From DASWIV01 sp036397475 (GTDB taxonomy: Bacteria; JAJVIF01; JAPKYR01), in contig DASWIV010000228.1 in assembly GCA_036397475.1 (NCBI GenBank), positions 1 to 15,847 on the forward strand: a stretch of 15,847 nt of DNA, given 5' to 3'. Position numbers and translations under genes: made by a program. Of the stretch, positions 7,069 to 14,740 are shown piece by piece (the stretch's first letter is position 1; the number at the start of each line of letters is the position of its first letter). The notes beneath the pieces are model-generated. The model saw only the letters and a program-made list of their open reading frames with translations. It had not been told where the DNA came from and did no database searches.

Positions 7069-8289
7069 ATGAAGCGTAATCCCGGTTCATTCTGGATCAT
7101 TTTTACCCTGATGGCGACCTCTTCACTTACCGTGATGGGAGGAGCCATTGTTTCGCCCGCCCTACCCGAGATCCAGAAGCATTTCGAGGGAATCGCGCAT
7201 GTGGAACTCCTCACCAAGCTTGTACTCACGCTGCCCGCCCTGACAATCGCGTTAGGCTCTCCACTGGCAGGATTCATAATCGATAAATTCGGGAGAAAAA
7301 CTCTCCTGTTTGCGGCTGTTGCGATGTATTCAATATCCGGTGGAAGCGGACTATTTCTTGGCTCCATGCCGGCATTACTGGTTGGGAGGGCATTCCTCGG
7401 ATTTGCTGTCGCCGGTGTAATGACCGCAAGCACAACACTGATAGCGGATTACTTTACGGGTCCTGCTCGAAATAAGATTCTCGGGACACAGTTCGCGTGG
7501 ATGGCTTTCGGAGGAGTGCTGTATCTCTTCGCGTCAGGATCGCTTGCAAATATATCGTGGAGGATGCCTTTTCTGATCTATCTTTGTCCCCTCCTGCTGC
7601 TGCCGTTGATTTGGAAGGTAATCTACGAACCAGATGTCAAAACAGAAGATGAAATTCTGGCAGGATCCTCGGACCGGAACGGCATTCTTATTCGGCCCCC
7701 GTATTTTTATATGTCCCTAACGTTCATAATCGGTTCTGTCTGCATGATCTCCATTTTTGTCGTGCCAACTCAACTTCCGTTCCTGCTCACGGACCTTTTT
7801 GACTTCATGCCCGGGAAGGTAGGGATGTCCATTGCGATATTCACCTTTACTGCCGGGATGATGTCGTACAGCTATGGAAAATTCCGCGAGAGGTTCAGTT
7901 ATGTCGCGATCCTGGCTGTGAACCTGATTTTATTAGGCGCAGGATTCTGCATAATCGGAATTTCCCATTCTTACATTGGGGTCGCTTCAGGGCTGGTTAT
8001 CAGTGGCTTCGGAATGGGCCTGACCACTCCAAACATGAATTCATGGGTGGTGCAGATCGCTCCGGAATATTTCCGCGGACGGGCACTCGGTGGATTGACC
8101 ACCGCGTTTTTCCTCGGCCAGTTTTCCTCACCGTTCGTAAGCGAACCGATAAAACAGAATGCCAGCATTCAGCAGGCATTTCTGGTTTTCGGTATAACCG
8201 TGATAATTGTGTCGATACTCTCGGGGATCGCAGAACTGGTACGCAGAAAATACGAATCCTATCCGGACAAAATCAATTCCCGGGCTTAG
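7069..8289 (+). CDS. Major facilitator superfamily transporter
   Basis: The 406-aa hydrophobic product has about 12 predicted membrane segments, the normal size and fold for the superfamily, and acts at the inner membrane. The loop after segment 2 carries the MFS signature (motif A), GFIIDKFGRKTL. A hydrophilic central loop (about residues 185-210) divides the two halves. The N-terminal half, with GGAIVSPALPEIQKHF in the first loop, resembles drug/proton antiporters of the DHA1 type. The substrate cannot be told from sequence and could be a drug or a metabolite. ATG 7069 is preferred over a TTG at 7030 because the protein then starts just before segment 1. Neither start has a convincing ribosome binding site. 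Its last 17 bp overlap the end of the opposing TPR gene. Confidence 0.85.
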   Translation: MKRNPGSFWIIFTLMATSSLTVMGGAIVSPALPEIQKHFEGIAHVELLTKLVLTLPALTIALGSPLAGFIIDKFGRKTLLFAAVAMYSISGGSGLFLGSMPALLVGRAFLGFAVAGVMTASTTLIADYFTGPARNKILGTQFAWMAFGGVLYLFASGSLANISWRMPFLIYLCPLLLLPLIWKVIYEPDVKTEDEILAGSSDRNGILIRPPYFYMSLTFIIGSVCMISIFVVPTQLPFLLTDLFDFMPGKVGMSIAIFTFTAGMMSYSYGKFRERFSYVAILAVNLILLGAGFCIIGISHSYIGVASGLVISGFGMGLTTPNMNSWVVQIAPEYFRGRALGGLTTAFFLGQFSSPFVSEPIKQNASIQQAFLVFGITVIIVSILSGIAELVRRKYESYPDKINSRA

Positions 8290-8875
8290 TCGTGAAATAA
8301 AATGGATAACTCTTGGATTTAGCCGAGGACTCTGAGATCGTCTGGGCAGTTTCCCATTTACCGAGTTTTCCAAGAGCCTTCACGAGCAGCGCGTTGATCG
8401 CCTGATCTTCCGGGAGAATGGTTTTCAGTTCGAGAAGATCGTCCAGGGCTTCCTCGTACTTTCCAGTTTCGAGCCGGGTCAGCGCCAGATTCTCTCTTAC
8501 CAGGAGGTTGTCTTCCTTCTTCATTATAGCCTGCTCGAATCTCTGCCTCGCCATGTCCTTTCTTCCGAGCTCATAGTATGCCACGCCGAGGTATACGTTC
8601 GCTTCGAGGGACCTGTCATCCACATACCTGAGGTGGTCGAAAAGAGCGTTGACGGCTTTTTCATGCTTGCCGAGTGCCATGTATGCACGGGCGAGTAACA
8701 GGTGGGCTAGTGGGTGATTGGGAACAACTGCGGTGAATGTGGTGAAAGCGGTAACCGCTTCCTCATACTTTCCATCCTCGAAATCTGAAATAGCATCGAA
8801 CAGATAAGTCTGCTCCTCGATTTTCCTGCGCTTTTTTGTGGAATCCAGTTCGAGGCTTCTTACACTACTTGCCAT
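8273..8875 (-). CDS. Tetratricopeptide repeat protein
   Basis: The 200-aa product has a charged N-terminal segment with a KKRRK cluster, followed by about four TPR units over residues 20-180. Each unit has the usual small/aromatic pattern, for example FEDGKYEEAVTAF, YMALGKHEKAVNAL, YYELGRKDMARQRF and RLETGKYEEALDDL. No signal peptide or membrane segment is seen, so it is probably a cytoplasmic scaffold for protein interactions. The partner is unknown. ATG 8875 is chosen because AAGGAAG precedes it at good spacing; an ATG 36 bp upstream and a GTG at 8980 would extend it without good ribosome binding sites. The gene converges with the MFS gene and overlaps its end by 17 bp. It diverges from the FliK-like gene. 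Confidence 0.85.
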   Translation of the reverse strand: MASSVRSLELDSTKKRRKIEEQTYLFDAISDFEDGKYEEAVTAFTTFTAVVPNHPLAHLLLARAYMALGKHEKAVNALFDHLRYVDDRSLEANVYLGVAYYELGRKDMARQRFEQAIMKKEDNLLVRENLALTRLETGKYEEALDDLLELKTILPEDQAINALLVKALGKLGKWETAQTISESSAKSKSYPFYFTTKPGN

Positions 8876-9108
8876 TATTTCTTCCTTATTTTTTTTATTT
8901 TTGCGAAACATACCGTTCCCTGACCGTGAGAACCGAATTTCATCCAACGCCTGATTTCGCAACCTGATTCTCCCGGTCACTTATTTAGATGCAGTCATAA
9001 TAGTAAAAATATCAAAACTCCTTATTTTTTCTTAAGAAAATCAGGAAGAAAAATCGCGGAATGCATGATAAAATCGGGTATTACTCTTGAGGAAGGCTAT
9101 CCGGCTTA
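8876..9108. other. Divergent intergenic region between TPR and FliK-like genes
   Basis: This AT-rich gap must hold promoters for both flanking genes. A 14-bp perfect palindrome, TTTTCTTAAGAAAA, lies at 9027-9040. GAGGAAGG at 9089-9096 is the likely, rather distant, ribosome binding site of the FliK-like gene. No -35/-10 pair on either strand was convincing. Confidence 0.3.
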
Positions 9109-10944
9109 ATGACGCATTCCGGCTATGGAAGAATGGAGCTGTTTCGACTCGCGCCGTCGACTGGCGATGTTCTTCGGCGCCTGAACGTCTTCCAGGGCCA
9201 GATAATCCACGGAAAGGTCTACAAAAGCGAAGCGGTAATTCCCCAGGAGGGAGTAAACCCCGATTCCGGAATCCCGGCATTTATCTCAAAAATCGCACTG
9301 GGTTCTCATATGATCGAAGTTGGCACTGATATTCCGCTCGAAAATGGTGCCAAAGTGGTGTTTGAAGTCCTTAGAATCGGCGACGACAATTTCATGCTCG
9401 AGTTATTGAAGATCGATTCGACTCCTGTCGATCGCAGTGCGCAGGACTTGCAGGGTAGAGCAACGGATGCGGTCGACTGGTCTGAAAATGTAGTGCTTTC
9501 CGATATTGAGAAGTCTGGGGATACCAATTCAATCAGGGTCAGTCCAAAAATTCAGGATACAGGGGTTTTGACCCGCCCTGATCTGACGGCACTTCCAAAA
9601 CCCGCCGCAAATGTCATTCGGGCCGCGATAAATCTGGGATTCATTGATGCAGCGACCTATTCTGTAAAATCACCGGCAATTCGGACGTATCTTCATAATG
9701 TTGCGGAAGATATCCTGGTGGAAATCGACAGGCTTGTTGAGTCCGCCAGGACACAACCCGAAGTAATCAGGGGGGACAGGGCAGAATTTTTGAAATTGTC
9801 CGAGTCCATTAAATCGATAATCGAGACGATCCGTCCCGTGATATCGAGCATCCAGTCGAAAATCCCGGAACTGACAGATTCGACAGTGGGTTTAATTCGC
9901 GATCTTGTTGCGGCGGTATCGATATTAAAATCAGCACAAAGCCCAATTCCCCAGGCTTCGATTCAATCTCCGATCGGCACAATCTCCGATACCCCGGCGC
10001 AAGCGGGTCAACCTCAAACTTCTGTAGGAGCGCACCAGACGACAAATTCAGTGCCGGAACAAGCGTCCGCGAATTCGGGCACACCGGCGACACAAAATCC
10101 ACTCACTCCAACCGGAGATCCATCGAATGCTCCTGTTTCAACAAGTCCGGCACCGACGGTTGTTCAGGCAGCTTTATCATCGACCGGACACGGTCCGCAG
10201 GGTGTCACACCACAGTCTGCCGATCCGGTTTATACGGGAGATTCACCTCAAAAACTACCGGATTCGATCCGCACCGGGGGAATCCCGGTTGAAATTACAA
10301 TGTCGGGACAAAACCATGTTCGGGATATTGTTCTCGGACTCCGGACACTGACATCACTCATCAATAAATTGGTATCGAATTTATCTCAGAGTGTGGAATC
10401 GAATGCCCGCCTGTCAGCGGTAATAGCAAAAGCCACATCGGCAGCCGACGCACTCGAGGGTACCGTCCTGGCTCCAGCATTGTCCAGATCTGCCGATGCA
10501 GCAGGGGCTGTGCCGCGGATAAATCTGCCGGTTGAAATCCCGGGAGGATCGTCGAATGTATTAATTCTACAACCAGCGGGTGAATATACCGGCAAAAAGC
10601 CAGGGCAGGGAAATGAGAAACTGAAAACTGAATCCGAAACAGGACACAATATCGGATTGATCCAGTTGTATATGGAAAACCTGGGTTCAGTCCGAATAAG
10701 GGTCGATGTGAAACGCCAGGTTGTCAGGGATGAGATTCGCACCGGGGTATCGGGACGATTCCATATAGATAAAGTGAAAGAGGATCATATAGGAAAGTCC
10801 CTGAAATCTCTGGAGCTGGCTATGGAAGCGAGAGGATTCAGGAATGACGGATTTGTGGTAATCAGGGTTTCCAATGATCGAGCAGAAGAATCGGCTGGCA
10901 ATAACAACTTAACGAAAGAATCCGGCCTGGATATTAAAGCCTGA
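9109..10944 (+). CDS. FliK-like flagellar hook-length-control family protein
   Basis: The 611-aa product has three parts. The N-terminal globular region (about 1-130) is followed by a helical middle (about 150-285), then a linker rich in Gln, Pro, Ser, Thr and Ala (about 285-390). The C-terminal domain (about 515-590) has the pattern of the FliK C-terminal (Flg_hook) domain: LYMENLGSVRIRVDV, then a repeated-strand segment, then LKSLELAMEARGF. FliK measures hook length and switches export specificity by contacting the FlhB C-terminal domain; the next gene encodes just such a domain. The arrangement equals B. subtilis ylqG-ylqH, where ylqG is FliK-like. No other flagellar gene is present in the window, so the real role is open. 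GAGGAAGG lies 12 bases before ATG 9109, and an ATG 24 bp further on is possible. Confidence 0.65.
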   Translation: MTHSGYGRMELFRLAPSTGDVLRRLNVFQGQIIHGKVYKSEAVIPQEGVNPDSGIPAFISKIALGSHMIEVGTDIPLENGAKVVFEVLRIGDDNFMLELLKIDSTPVDRSAQDLQGRATDAVDWSENVVLSDIEKSGDTNSIRVSPKIQDTGVLTRPDLTALPKPAANVIRAAINLGFIDAATYSVKSPAIRTYLHNVAEDILVEIDRLVESARTQPEVIRGDRAEFLKLSESIKSIIETIRPVISSIQSKIPELTDSTVGLIRDLVAAVSILKSAQSPIPQASIQSPIGTISDTPAQAGQPQTSVGAHQTTNSVPEQASANSGTPATQNPLTPTGDPSNAPVSTSPAPTVVQAALSSTGHGPQGVTPQSADPVYTGDSPQKLPDSIRTGGIPVEITMSGQNHVRDIVLGLRTLTSLINKLVSNLSQSVESNARLSAVIAKATSAADALEGTVLAPALSRSADAAGAVPRINLPVEIPGGSSNVLILQPAGEYTGKKPGQGNEKLKTESETGHNIGLIQLYMENLGSVRIRVDVKRQVVRDEIRTGVSGRFHIDKVKEDHIGKSLKSLELAMEARGFRNDGFVVIRVSNDRAEESAGNNNLTKESGLDIKA

Positions 10945-10965
10945 CCGGTACCGGTAATTGAAGAA

Positions 10966-11253
10966 ATGGCTCTTCAGGATGAAATAAGAAAAGCGATAGC
11001 ACTTGGCTACGATCCCGAGATTGACAGGGCTCCTACGATCCTTGCCAAGGGCGCGGGTCCGGTCGCGGATGCCATCCTGAAAATAGCGGCGGAGCACGAT
11101 ATCCATATACATGAAGATCCACTGCTTGCAAGAAGCCTTTATGTCCTCGAGCTTGGGCAGGAGATCCCTGAAGATTTTTACATAGCGCTGGCGGAGGTGC
11201 TGGCGTTTGTATACAAACTGGATAAAAAGCTGCGTGACCGTCGCGGAATCTGA
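10966..11253 (+). CDS. Stand-alone FlhB C-terminal-domain protein (FhlB/YlqH type)
   Basis: The 95-aa product corresponds to the cytosolic domain of the type III export switch proteins FlhB/YscU. Diagnostic stretches are ALGYDPEIDRAPTILAKGAG, then HIHEDPLLARSLYVLELGQ, then EIPEDFYIALAEVLAFVYKL, as in FlhB after its self-cleavage site. The NPTH self-cleavage motif and all membrane segments are missing, so the protein starts where the cleaved FlhB fragment would. In flagellar bacteria such FhlB proteins can partly replace the FlhB C-domain. It sits 21 bp after the FliK-like gene, the expected binding partner, with only a weak GAAG ribosome binding site. The gene 16 bp downstream is probably in the same operon. 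Confidence 0.88.
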   Translation: MALQDEIRKAIALGYDPEIDRAPTILAKGAGPVADAILKIAAEHDIHIHEDPLLARSLYVLELGQEIPEDFYIALAEVLAFVYKLDKKLRDRRGI

Positions 11254-11269
11254 GTTCCGGTGAGGGAAA

Positions 11270-11845
11270 ATGGCGAACGCGGGAAAACCTGTAATTACTG
11301 AAGGATTCCATCACTGGATATTTTTAGTCCTGGTTTTAGTGATCGTCGGGATTGCCCTGCTCATCTATTATCTGAAGACCGCTCCAGTGCAGATCAGCCC
11401 CCCGAATCTCGCATATCCGGCAGGTACAACAGTAACTTTTCCGGATGCAGGGTATAACTACGCAGTGATCGATGTAACGGATCCATCGTTATATGAAACG
11501 GATGAAGACCTGGTAGGGGCAATCTACGCGGTCTATATGTCCGATGAAGAATATTTCAACCAGGTAATTTCATCTTCAACCCGCTTCGTAATAAGGCTGC
11601 GGATACCCGAACAGGTCAATTCCGCGTCAAGGACGGTCCAGTACAGTTACATAAATCCCGGTCCGGGATGGCCTGTATTTTACGATCTCCTCTTCTACGG
11701 CCATGGAACCCTCAACACGCACCGGTTAATTCTTGAGAGGGCGTACGTGGATGTAACTCCCGGGCAGCTCCGGATGATATCCGAAGGCAGAATGCAGGTT
11801 GCAGATTTAACTGAAGGGGAGCCGTATCACCACGTACCGGATTAA
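11270..11845 (+). CDS. Membrane-anchored protein of unknown function
   Basis: The 191-aa product was not recognised. One strong membrane segment lies at about residues 15-36 (HWIFLVLVLVIVGIALLIYY), preceded by a short N-terminus and followed by a lysine. The remaining roughly 150 residues are rich in Tyr, Pro, Val and Thr with alternating beta-strand-like stretches. This fits a single-pass protein with a beta-rich domain outside the cytoplasm, although the orientation is not certain. No cysteine, lipobox or catalytic motif is evident. GTGAGGG precedes ATG 11270 at good spacing. It follows the FhlB gene by 16 bp, so it is probably co-transcribed with the FliK-like/FhlB pair. That makes a role at the envelope in secretion or appendage assembly possible, but this is inference from position only. 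A T-run at 11848-11854 follows the stop without a clear hairpin. Confidence 0.75.
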   Translation: MANAGKPVITEGFHHWIFLVLVLVIVGIALLIYYLKTAPVQISPPNLAYPAGTTVTFPDAGYNYAVIDVTDPSLYETDEDLVGAIYAVYMSDEEYFNQVISSSTRFVIRLRIPEQVNSASRTVQYSYINPGPGWPVFYDLLFYGHGTLNTHRLILERAYVDVTPGQLRMISEGRMQVADLTEGEPYHHVPD

Positions 11846-11986
11846 TCTTTTTTTAATTTAACCATCACTTATAAAATTGAATCATCGATTTGGTTTTAAG
11901 CATTCATTGAATTTCTTTAACAGGATTCAACCGATACTAATGATATTCATGAATCTGCTGTATGAGATTCCACTGATTGGAATGGA

Positions 11987-14554
11987 GTGACTGTCTCAGC
12001 TGTTATGACATCAAAGGCAAAAATCCTGCTCACAGCGGTCATATTCGGTTTGATGGCCTTTCTTATCGACTACCTGGTATTCAGGTTTGAAGATTACATT
12101 CCTCTGAGTGACAGATTTTTGCGCATCGGATGCGCAATCACATATTTTTTTGTATTCTCGGCAGCCGGATATGTAGTGGCGCTTCGCGAGGATAAATCCG
12201 CCAGATATAAGCAGGATCTGATGCATAGCGAACAGCGATATCGCCTGCTGTTTCAGAATTGCGCCGATGCGCTTCTTGTTTGCCCTCATATCGCCGGTGG
12301 CCCACCAAAAAAATTCATCGATTGCAACCAGAAAGCTCTTGATTTATTCGGTTACACCAGGGAGGAGATGCTTTGTCAGACAGCCATGACCATAACCTCG
12401 GACGATTCCCTGTCGGAAATTCAGGGCATGGGCGAAGAAATAGATGACTCTGGTTATTCATTCCGGGAACTTAAAGCGTTAAAAAAAGACGGGACGATCA
12501 GTCCTGTTGAAGTCATTCTTCATTCGATAGATGTTGGATCGGAGTTCCTGGTTGTTTCGAGCATAAGGGATATCAGTGACCAGAGAGCATCGGAACTGGC
12601 TAAAATTGAGACGGAGAAAAAATACAGGGACATGATGGATTCCCTTCCGGTATCGGTCTTCGAGATGGATTTCGAAGGTAACCTTCTCTATGTTAATCCC
12701 GAAGGACTGAGGAAATTCGGTATCACCGGGAACGAACTTGGCGAAGGTTTAAATGGATTCGATTTTATCGATCCAAAAGACGAAAAGAAGATCTTATCCC
12801 AATTAGTTAACATCAGTGCGGGCAATCCGGTTGCTGACGAATATGAGCTGACGAACCGCAAAGGAGTCAGGTTTCCATCGATTATTCATACAGTCCCCCT
12901 TGTTGAAAACGGATCGGCTTACGGGCTTCGTGGAGTCATTGTAGACCTCACACCGGTTCGGGAGGCACGAAATGCCCTTATCGAAGCCCTTCAGCGGTTC
13001 GAGACTATGATCAGCCAGACTCCTGATATAGCTGTCCAGGGATTTGACAGAAATGGAATAATTCGTATCTGGAACACGGCCAGTGAAAACCTTTACGGGT
13101 ATAAATATGTTGATGTTCTAGGCAAAAATTTACATGAAATAGGGTTGCGGACGTCGGAAACTGAATCGCCTAAAAACACGCTTGCGAAAATAGTGGAATC
13201 AGGCACGGCGGCACCGCCCGGTGAGTGGGAAATTGTCACGGCGACTGGTGAGAAACGATGGGTTTACTCCACAATGTTCCCTATCCTTCTTGACGGCGAG
13301 GTCGATGAGATCATCCGCATGGATGTGGACATTACCGACCGGAAGAACATGGACGATGAACTCCGGATAAAGAATATACAGCTCCAGGCGGCGATCGACA
13401 TTAAAAATAAATTTGTCTCGATGGTATCGCATGAACTTCGCACTCCCATGGTCCCGATCATCGGTTACACGGAGCTGTTGCTGAACGATACATTTGGTGT
13501 GCTTCCCGGCAAAATGATCGATCCGATCAAGACAATACATTCAAAAGCGGAATCTCTCAGCACATTGATCGAAGACCTGCTTACACTTTCAAGGATAGAT
13601 GAGGGCAGGCTTAATTATACGATCAGGGATTACGATCTTTCGGATCTGGTAGATTCGGTAATCAAGCCATATCTGGAAGTCGACCGTGGCAAGGAGATCA
13701 GGGTACATATATCCGGGGAACAGGTAATGGTCAGCACGGACCAGATACGGTTCAAGCAGATCCTGAACAACATCATAAGCAACGCCGTGAAATATTCGGG
13801 TGAGTCCCTGGAATTGCGAATCTCCATGGGTGAAAGAGACAACACGGGATTTGTTTCGGTGGAAGATAACGGAATAGGCATCGACGAAGCGCACGTGCCT
13901 CACATTTTCGACCGTTTCTACCAGGCGGAAGACGTCAACACGAGATCGCATGACGGTGTTGGCCTGGGACTTGCCATATCGAACGATATCATCAATTCGA
14001 TGAACGGCTGCATAGAAGTGTCCAGCAAACCGAATGTTGGTTCGACATTCACCATACTCCTTCCCCTCGCAGCGGGAGACATATCTTCCATTAAAAATTC
14101 AAATGGCGATCTGGACATGCAGGACCTCAGGAAATTTGCCGACGAGATATCGCGGATAGAGAAGGAGCGGTTTGAAATCCTTGTGGTTGACGATGACAGC
14201 TTTACGCGTGAATTGCTTACCGCGGTTTTGAAAGAATATTACAACATCACTACAGCTTCGAATGGAAAAGAGGCATTATCTTTGTTGTCATCTCACGACT
14301 TTGACCTGATCCTGCTCGACTGGATGATGCCGGATCTCGACGGGATTTCCATTCTCAAGGCGATCAGGAAAGAGCCTGTGACAAGCGCTGTTCCGGTCAT
14401 TTTTATTTCCGGAAGAATCGACAATGATTCTATCTCCAGGGGATTGATCGAAGGGGCGAACGAATTCATTTCGAAGCCGTTCAGAAAGTCCGAACTCCTG
14501 GAAAAAGTAAAAGCCTGCATAAATTCTCGCATCAGCGCGGAGCAGACAAATTAG
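11987..14554 (+). CDS. Membrane hybrid histidine kinase: 2 TM, 3 PAS, HisKA, HATPase, REC
   Basis: The 855-aa product has two membrane segments (about 13-33 and 46-66) with a very short loop between them, so sensing is probably in the membrane or by the PAS domains. Three PAS domains follow at about 83-205, 210-330 and 332-455, each ending in the DI(S/T)D- or VDLT-type junction. HisKA has H482 in MVSHELRTPM. The HATPase domain has D627 in VEDNGIG, then GVGLGLAIS. The C-terminal receiver (about 728-845) has VVDDDS, phospho-acceptor D778 in LLDWMMPDLDG and the SKPF lysine. No histidine phosphotransfer domain or DNA-binding partner is adjacent, so the phosphorelay target lies elsewhere. The start is uncertain: GTG 11987 has a nearby GGAA, and ATG 12005 is an alternative. 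Confidence 0.9.
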   Translation: MTVSAVMTSKAKILLTAVIFGLMAFLIDYLVFRFEDYIPLSDRFLRIGCAITYFFVFSAAGYVVALREDKSARYKQDLMHSEQRYRLLFQNCADALLVCPHIAGGPPKKFIDCNQKALDLFGYTREEMLCQTAMTITSDDSLSEIQGMGEEIDDSGYSFRELKALKKDGTISPVEVILHSIDVGSEFLVVSSIRDISDQRASELAKIETEKKYRDMMDSLPVSVFEMDFEGNLLYVNPEGLRKFGITGNELGEGLNGFDFIDPKDEKKILSQLVNISAGNPVADEYELTNRKGVRFPSIIHTVPLVENGSAYGLRGVIVDLTPVREARNALIEALQRFETMISQTPDIAVQGFDRNGIIRIWNTASENLYGYKYVDVLGKNLHEIGLRTSETESPKNTLAKIVESGTAAPPGEWEIVTATGEKRWVYSTMFPILLDGEVDEIIRMDVDITDRKNMDDELRIKNIQLQAAIDIKNKFVSMVSHELRTPMVPIIGYTELLLNDTFGVLPGKMIDPIKTIHSKAESLSTLIEDLLTLSRIDEGRLNYTIRDYDLSDLVDSVIKPYLEVDRGKEIRVHISGEQVMVSTDQIRFKQILNNIISNAVKYSGESLELRISMGERDNTGFVSVEDNGIGIDEAHVPHIFDRFYQAEDVNTRSHDGVGLGLAISNDIINSMNGCIEVSSKPNVGSTFTILLPLAAGDISSIKNSNGDLDMQDLRKFADEISRIEKERFEILVVDDDSFTRELLTAVLKEYYNITTASNGKEALSLLSSHDFDLILLDWMMPDLDGISILKAIRKEPVTSAVPVIFISGRIDNDSISRGLIEGANEFISKPFRKSELLEKVKACINSRISAEQTN

Positions 14555-14580
14555 AAATGCGGATACGAGAATTTATGCAG
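14515..14580. repeat. Long inverted repeat over the hybrid kinase stop codon
   Basis: CTGCATAAATTCTCG (14515-14529) and CGAGAATTTATGCAG (14566-14580) are perfect 15-bp inverted copies. Beyond one mismatch, ATC/GAT extends the stem to 18 of 19 pairs (14515-14533 with 14562-14580). The loop contains the kinase stop codon (14552-14554). No T-run follows, so it is not a standard intrinsic terminator. It could stabilise the mRNA end or act as a bidirectional terminator. Confidence 0.8.
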
Positions 14581-14668
14581 AATTCCCTGATTTGATTAAT
14601 CGGCAACGTGCAGATAAAATCAATAATAGGTTTTTCGGCAATTGACATAGACTCCATATTTTGGTTTG

Positions 14669-14677
14669 TGCGATAAT
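14669..14677 (+). promoter_or_regulatory. Candidate extended -10 promoter for the SucC-like gene
   Basis: TGCGATAAT matches the extended -10 pattern TGnTATAAT with one change. A poor -35-like TAGACT lies 18 bases upstream (14648-14653). A perfect TTGACA at 14642-14647 is too far away (24-base gap). The predicted start, near 14684, gives a leader of about 57 nt to ATG 14741. Confidence 0.4.
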
Positions 14678-14740
14678 AAAGATAGTAGCGCTTGCCGCGG
14701 TCTGTATTTATTCGAACAAACCTCACGGGAGACGCAACCG

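Noticed and set aside
11848..11854. T-run after the membrane protein gene as an intrinsic terminator
   Set aside because: No stable stem directly precedes it.
11945..11954. ATTCATGAAT palindrome before the hybrid kinase gene
   Set aside because: Ten bases of AT-rich symmetry are expected by chance in such a region, and no second copy was seen nearby.
14642..14677. TTGACA with GATAAT as a standard -35/-10 promoter
   Set aside because: The spacer is 24 bases, too long for sigma-70. Only the extended -10 was kept as a weak candidate.
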